From: Nocardia terrae
GTDB lineage: Bacteria > Actinomycetota > Actinomycetes > Mycobacteriales > Mycobacteriaceae
Length of the DNA: 64,000 nt
NCBI RefSeq assembly: GCF_009760405.1
Contig: NZ_WRPP01000009.1
Coordinates: forward strand, 186,001-250,000
Reading direction: 5' to 3'
A model generated the notes under the pieces. It searched no databases and had not been told where the DNA came from. It saw nothing but the letters and a program-made list of their open reading frames with translations. This document shows positions 60,624-64,000 of this stretch, piece by piece (the stretch's first letter is position 1; every line of letters begins with the position of its first letter). Both the position numbers and the translations under genes were made by a program.

Positions 60624-62185
60624 GCCGCGATCTTGCGGTCGTTGACCCACAACCACCACTGCCGCAGCGACCGCCACCAGGTCAGCCGCGGGCAGAAACC
60701 GAGCCCGGCCAGATCATCGGCGATCTCCAACGCCGCGTACTGCAACCCCAGAAACGAGTCCACCGCCGCGAAGTACCCGCCCAGCGTCGCACTGCCCGAG
60801 GCGTACACGCGGCCCCCGCCGTTGCGGGTGCCCAGCAGCTCGAAGCTGCGGTCCACATCCAGGCGCCCGAGCGGATTGCGCCGCGCCCCGCCATGATCGA
60901 GCAGATCGGCCAGCAGGCGATGCTCGCGGATATCGGCCTCCAACCCCGTGCAGTCGATGATGTAGTCGGCATGGGTGTCGATCGGATGATGCGCCGCCCC
61001 GAACGCCGCCGTATCCGATTCGGGCAGCACCGTCGTCACCACGCCGGGCCGCGACCGATCCGGCCGCAGATTGCGCGCCGACCCCACCATGACCTGATAC
61101 CAGCCCTGGGCCCGCCCGCGCGCCAGCTGCTCCTGCCAGTGGGCGCGTCGGGGAGTCGTGGTGCCGCCCATGGCCTGCAGCGCCTCGGCCCGCTCGCGCC
61201 CCTCGAGGGTGCGCAAGCGTTGCTTGATCTGTCCGCCGAAACTGCCCTTGGGGAAGTTGAACGCCTGATACGCCCAGCCGTCACCGCCCGCGCGCCGGGC
61301 CAGCGCTTTAGGCCCGTGCGGTCCGGACACATAGGTGCGGAACAGATGCAGGATCTGGGTATCGAGCCGCAGCCGGTCCCGGTCGTCGATCAACCGTTGC
61401 AGCACCCGGCTGGCGACGATCCCGCTGCCGCGCACCATGACCGTGCCCGGGCGCCGCTGCAGCGCCTCGTACACGTGCTCGTGCGGCTCGTAGGCGTTGA
61501 CCACCCGCGTCGGATCGCGATAGCGCTCCCGGTACTGCTGCAGATCCGGCAGCAGCCGCAGCCCCGGATAGCCGACGGCGAGGTGAACATAGCTGCTGCG
61601 GAACGCGATTCGCTTGGTCGGCGAGCGTCCCTCGGGCGGGGTGAGGACGGTGAAGTAGCCGCCCCCGTAGCGTTTGCGCACCATGCGTACTTGCCCGGTG
61701 TGCAACGAGCGCGCGAACTCGACCCGATGGAATTCGCGCTCCAACGCCGCGAACACCTGACCCGCCCTCGGGGTGTAGTAGTCGGCGAACACCGGTTCCA
61801 CCAACACATTCCACAACGGTTTCAGTGATTTGTCCGCTATCGCCTCGCGCAGTGCGTACGACGGAAACCCCCACAGATTGTCCGGTGTCCCGCTCGAGTC
61901 GCTGCGCAGCCGCACCTCCCGCGGAATCTGCGACACCCGGGTCAGATACTCATACGACGCCCACGGCACCGGCTGCGGCCCCAGCACCGCCATCGCCGCG
62001 GCGGGCACCCCGTAGATCCGCAACGCGTCGAACACCGCGAAGGAGCCCAGCCCGCTGCCCACCGTCACCAGCGGCACATCGATGACCGGAATCCCCGCCC
62101 GCCCCACCAATTCATCGGTCCACACGTCGGTTTCGATGAGGTGTTGCGTGATGTCTCCCCTCATTGGCCGGATGGTACCTGTCAC
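60620..62185 (-). CDS. FAD/NAD(P)-binding protein, unknown function
   Basis: 521 residues from GTG 62185, or 514 from ATG 62164. An N-terminal Rossmann-type motif (LVTVGSGLGSFAVFDALRI) and a later VRGSGIVASRVLQRL suggest FAD and NAD(P) binding. HADYIIDCTGLEADI resembles the conserved ATG/DG strand of flavoprotein monooxygenases, and YASGSATLGGYFAAVDSF the C-terminal FAD segment. The order of motifs resembles lysine/ornithine N-monooxygenases and related proteins, but close identity was not recognised. First gene of a three-gene overlapping operon. Confidence 0.72.
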   Translation of the reverse strand: MTGTIRPMRGDITQHLIETDVWTDELVGRAGIPVIDVPLVTVGSGLGSFAVFDALRIYGVPAAAMAVLGPQPVPWASYEYLTRVSQIPREVRLRSDSSGTPDNLWGFPSYALREAIADKSLKPLWNVLVEPVFADYYTPRAGQVFAALEREFHRVEFARSLHTGQVRMVRKRYGGGYFTVLTPPEGRSPTKRIAFRSSYVHLAVGYPGLRLLPDLQQYRERYRDPTRVVNAYEPHEHVYEALQRRPGTVMVRGSGIVASRVLQRLIDDRDRLRLDTQILHLFRTYVSGPHGPKALARRAGGDGWAYQAFNFPKGSFGGQIKQRLRTLEGRERAEALQAMGGTTTPRRAHWQEQLARGRAQGWYQVMVGSARNLRPDRSRPGVVTTVLPESDTAAFGAAHHPIDTHADYIIDCTGLEADIREHRLLADLLDHGGARRNPLGRLDVDRSFELLGTRNGGGRVYASGSATLGGYFAAVDSFLGLQYAALEIADDLAGLGFCPRLTWWRSLRQWWLWVNDRKIAA

Positions 62186-62291
62186 GGCCTACCGACCACC
62201 TGCCAACGACTTATTGCCCGACAGGCGATTCCGCGACGCGCGCGCCAGTTTCGAGCGAAGCTGCCCCGCGCTCGCCCACCGGGCACGTAGC

Positions 62292-62714
62292 ATGCCGAAC
62301 GTGGCCGCCGATGCGAAACGCCCCGCCGCGGTGCGGGTCCTCGTCTACAGCAATGACGCCGATACCCGGAGCCAGATCATGCTGGCGCTGGGCAGAAAAC
62401 CGCACCCGGACCTGCCGCCCCTCGAATACCTCGAGGTCGCGACCGGACCGGTCGTGCTCGAGCACATGGACTCCGGCGGCCTGGATCTGCTGATCCTCGA
62501 CGGCGAATCGGCCCCCGAGGGCGGCCTCGGCCTGGCCAAGCAGCTCAAGGACGAAATCGCCGACTGCCCACCGATAGTCGTGGTGACCGGCCGCCCCGAC
62601 GATGCCTGGCTGGCCAACTGGTCGCGCGCCGAGGCCGCGGTCTCGCACCCCATCGATCCCATCCGGCTCACCGACGCCGTGCTGGGTGTGCTCGGCAATA
62701 GCTCCGCCGCCTGA
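62292..62714 (+). CDS. Stand-alone receiver-domain protein
   Basis: 140-residue CheY-like receiver with no output domain. VLVYSNDADTRSQIMLALG replaces the usual acidic pair with NDAD; the phosphoacceptor is probably Asp in LLILDGESAP; the Thr and Lys positions are VVVTG and a Pro-rich end without an obvious Lys. In M. tuberculosis a similar protein (Rv3143) lies just upstream of nuoA. Its role may be linked to respiratory control, but this is not established. Confidence 0.8.
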   Translation: MPNVAADAKRPAAVRVLVYSNDADTRSQIMLALGRKPHPDLPPLEYLEVATGPVVLEHMDSGGLDLLILDGESAPEGGLGLAKQLKDEIADCPPIVVVTGRPDDAWLANWSRAEAAVSHPIDPIRLTDAVLGVLGNSSAA

Positions 62715-62997
62715 TCGGCGACCTGCTTCACGGCCTGATCTTCGGCCGCTCTTCGTGTGCCCTGTGATCAGGGCATATCCACGTCACGTGACATTCGCGA
62801 TTGCGTCGATTCGGTCATAAAAGACCTTTCCGAATGCGATCAAACGCAGCCGCGAATCGTCATGTATCTTCTGGTCCGGGTTGTAATCTGTGCCGTAGCT
62901 CACACGAGTGCGGGCCACGGTATCAATGACGCCGCCGCCTCGCTCGCCGCTGCCATCCGTAGTGCGTTGTCCAGCTCGCAGGAGGGGTAGTTCTGTT

Positions 62998-63378
62998 GTG
63001 AATATAGAAGTGCCGACCCTTGTACTTGGCGCGGTCGCCGCCGCGTTCGGGGTGTTCTCGATCTTCCTTGCGGCCCTCATCGGCCCCAAGCGCTACAACC
63101 GGGCCAAGCTCGAAGCCTATGAGTGTGGCATCGAACCCACCCCCCACGCCGTCGCGGGTGGACCGGGAAATGCTGCGGGCCAACGCTTCCCGGTGAAGTA
63201 CTACCTGACCGCCATGCTGTTCATCATCTTCGACATCGAGATCGTGTTCCTCTACCCGTGGGCCGTGCACTTCGATGCGCTCGGAGTGTTCGGGCTGGCG
63301 GCGATGGCGTTGTTCATCTTCAACGTCTCGGTCGCCTACGCCTACGAATGGCGGCGTGGCGGGCTCAGCTGGGACTGA
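62998..63378 (+). CDS. nuoA: NADH-quinone oxidoreductase subunit A
   Basis: 126-residue membrane subunit of respiratory complex I. Three helices; the central acidic motif YECGIEP, and RFPVKYYLTAMLFIIFDIE with the conserved membrane acidic residues. The GTG start follows GGAGGGG at 62981-62987. The 283-bp upstream region has AT-richer stretches and TCACGTGA at 62784-62791, and probably contains the nuo operon promoter. The next gene, nuoB, begins 74 bp after its stop. Confidence 0.95.
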   Translation: MNIEVPTLVLGAVAAAFGVFSIFLAALIGPKRYNRAKLEAYECGIEPTPHAVAGGPGNAAGQRFPVKYYLTAMLFIIFDIEIVFLYPWAVHFDALGVFGLAAMALFIFNVSVAYAYEWRRGGLSWD

Positions 63379-63452
63379 TTGGCGCGCAAGCCAATTCACA
63401 CAAGACACCCCGCACTCGCCGGGGCGTCCCGATCCGGGAGATGTAGTCCGAC

Positions 63453-64000
63453 ATGGGTCTCGAGGAGAAACTGCCCAGCGGGTTCCTGCTGAGCACGGTG
63501 GAAGATTTGGCCGGCTATCTGCGCAAGAGTTCGCTGTGGCCGGCGACGTTCGGCCTGGCGTGCTGCGCGATCGAGATGATGGCCACCGGCGGCGGGCGAT
63601 TCGATATCGCCCGCTTCGGCATGGAGGCGTTCCGCGCCTCCCCGCGCCAGGCCGATCTGATGATCGTGGCGGGCCGGGTGAGCCAGAAGATGGCCCCGGT
63701 GCTGCGCCAGGTCTACGACCAGATGACCGAACCGAAATGGGTGCTGGCCATGGGTGTCTGCGCATCCTCGGGCGGCATGTTCAACAACTACGCCATCGTG
63801 CAGGGCGTCGACCACATCGTGCCGGTCGACATCTACCTGCCCGGCTGCCCCCCGCGGCCGGAGATGCTGTTGAACGCGATCCTGAAGCTGCACGAGAAGA
63901 TTCAGCAGATGCCGCTGGGCGTCAATCGCGAGGAAGCGATTCGCGAGGCCGAGCGCGCCGCGCTCGCCAGCACCCCGACCATTCAGCTGAAGGGGCTGCT
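63453..64000 (+). CDS. nuoB: NADH-quinone oxidoreductase subunit B (partial)
   Basis: 182 residues visible; the gene runs off the right edge. The N2 [4Fe-4S] cluster ligands are present: the adjacent pair in GLACCAIEM, one Cys in GVCASSGG and one in LPGCPPRPE. VAGRVSQKMAPVLRQVYDQM is the typical connecting helix. It transfers electrons to quinone at the interface with NuoD. ATG 63453 is preceded by a GGGAG purine stretch. It is the second gene of a nuo operon that continues beyond the window. Confidence 0.96.
   Translation, partial: MGLEEKLPSGFLLSTVEDLAGYLRKSSLWPATFGLACCAIEMMATGGGRFDIARFGMEAFRASPRQADLMIVAGRVSQKMAPVLRQVYDQMTEPKWVLAMGVCASSGGMFNNYAIVQGVDHIVPVDIYLPGCPPRPEMLLNAILKLHEKIQQMPLGVNREEAIREAERAALASTPTIQLKGL

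Noticed and set aside
62762..62791. TGTGATCA and TCACGTGA before nuoA considered as a Crp site
   Set aside because: The two elements are not spaced or arranged as a TGTGA-N6-TCACA site.
1..64000. tRNA, rRNA, prophage and transposase genes
   Set aside because: Intergenic stretches were read for cloverleaf T-loops and coding frames for transposase or integrase motifs; none was found.

Overview
The window is about 64 kb of very GC-rich DNA from a mycothiol-producing actinobacterium. The best inference is Nocardia or a close relative. The reasons are mshC in the uppP / phosphatase / DUF3090 / SCO1664-family cluster typical of actinobacteria, a furA-katG pair, many fatty-acyl-CoA enzymes, and a stand-alone receiver protein directly upstream of nuoA-nuoB, as with Rv3143 in Mycobacterium tuberculosis. 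No rRNA, tRNA, CRISPR array, intact insertion sequence or prophage gene was seen.

Layout. 1-4007 (minus): heme-type ABC importer hmuTUV behind an aldo/keto-reductase-like gene, with an iron-regulator-like box at the start of hmuT. 4331-8834 (plus): uppP, histidine phosphatase, DUF3090, SCO1664-family kinase-like protein, mshC. 9199-15144: a VOC-GNAT fusion, an ArsR/SRPBCC pair with a palindromic operator, a 1038-residue protein joining an N-terminal domain, a thiolase-like domain and a crotonase, and an alpha/beta hydrolase. 15175-19021: multicopper oxidase divergent from a NarL-type two-component pair whose kinase has a tandem-repeat tail. 19043-22191 (minus): crotonase, TetR regulator and acyl-CoA synthetase around a near-perfect operator. 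22405-27189 (plus): an MHS-type permease, then an OmpR-type two-component system followed by a TAXI-type binding lipoprotein.

28409-33402: lipid-type enzymes (SDR, DapB-like dehydrogenase, thiolase) under a divergent TetR regulator with paired operators. 33663-38907: housekeeping-like genes (VOC, cyclophilin, phosphoribosyltransferase, YdjM-like hydrolase, SCO6745-family protein, C-C hydrolase, homocysteine methyltransferase). 38987-44726 (plus): a P1B-4-type metal ATPase, then a tightly coupled five-gene redox module: a small membrane-anchored protein, ApbE, a heme-b membrane protein, a NuoF-like protein and a ferredoxin. This is the strongest candidate here for a poorly described system. 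45382-48087 (minus): katG and furA.

48124-56251: an 830-bp non-coding region rich in palindromes, a DHA2 drug-type exporter with a MarR regulator, a frameshifted FAD monooxygenase pseudogene behind two perfect operators exactly 30 bp apart, an alkyl-DHAP-synthase-like oxidase with TetR, and a Tat-type hydrolase. 56558-62185 (minus): dienelactone hydrolase, a CBS-pair protein with a DosR-like half site, an N-terminally truncated flavoprotein ending near a 15-bp inverted repeat, and an overlapping trio (FAD protein, membrane protein, FHA/zinc-ribbon protein). 62292-64000 (plus): receiver protein, nuoA and the start of nuoB.

Overlapping ATGA start/stop junctions are common and support the operons proposed. 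Functions are assigned from motifs and family resemblance read by eye; no database search was run.
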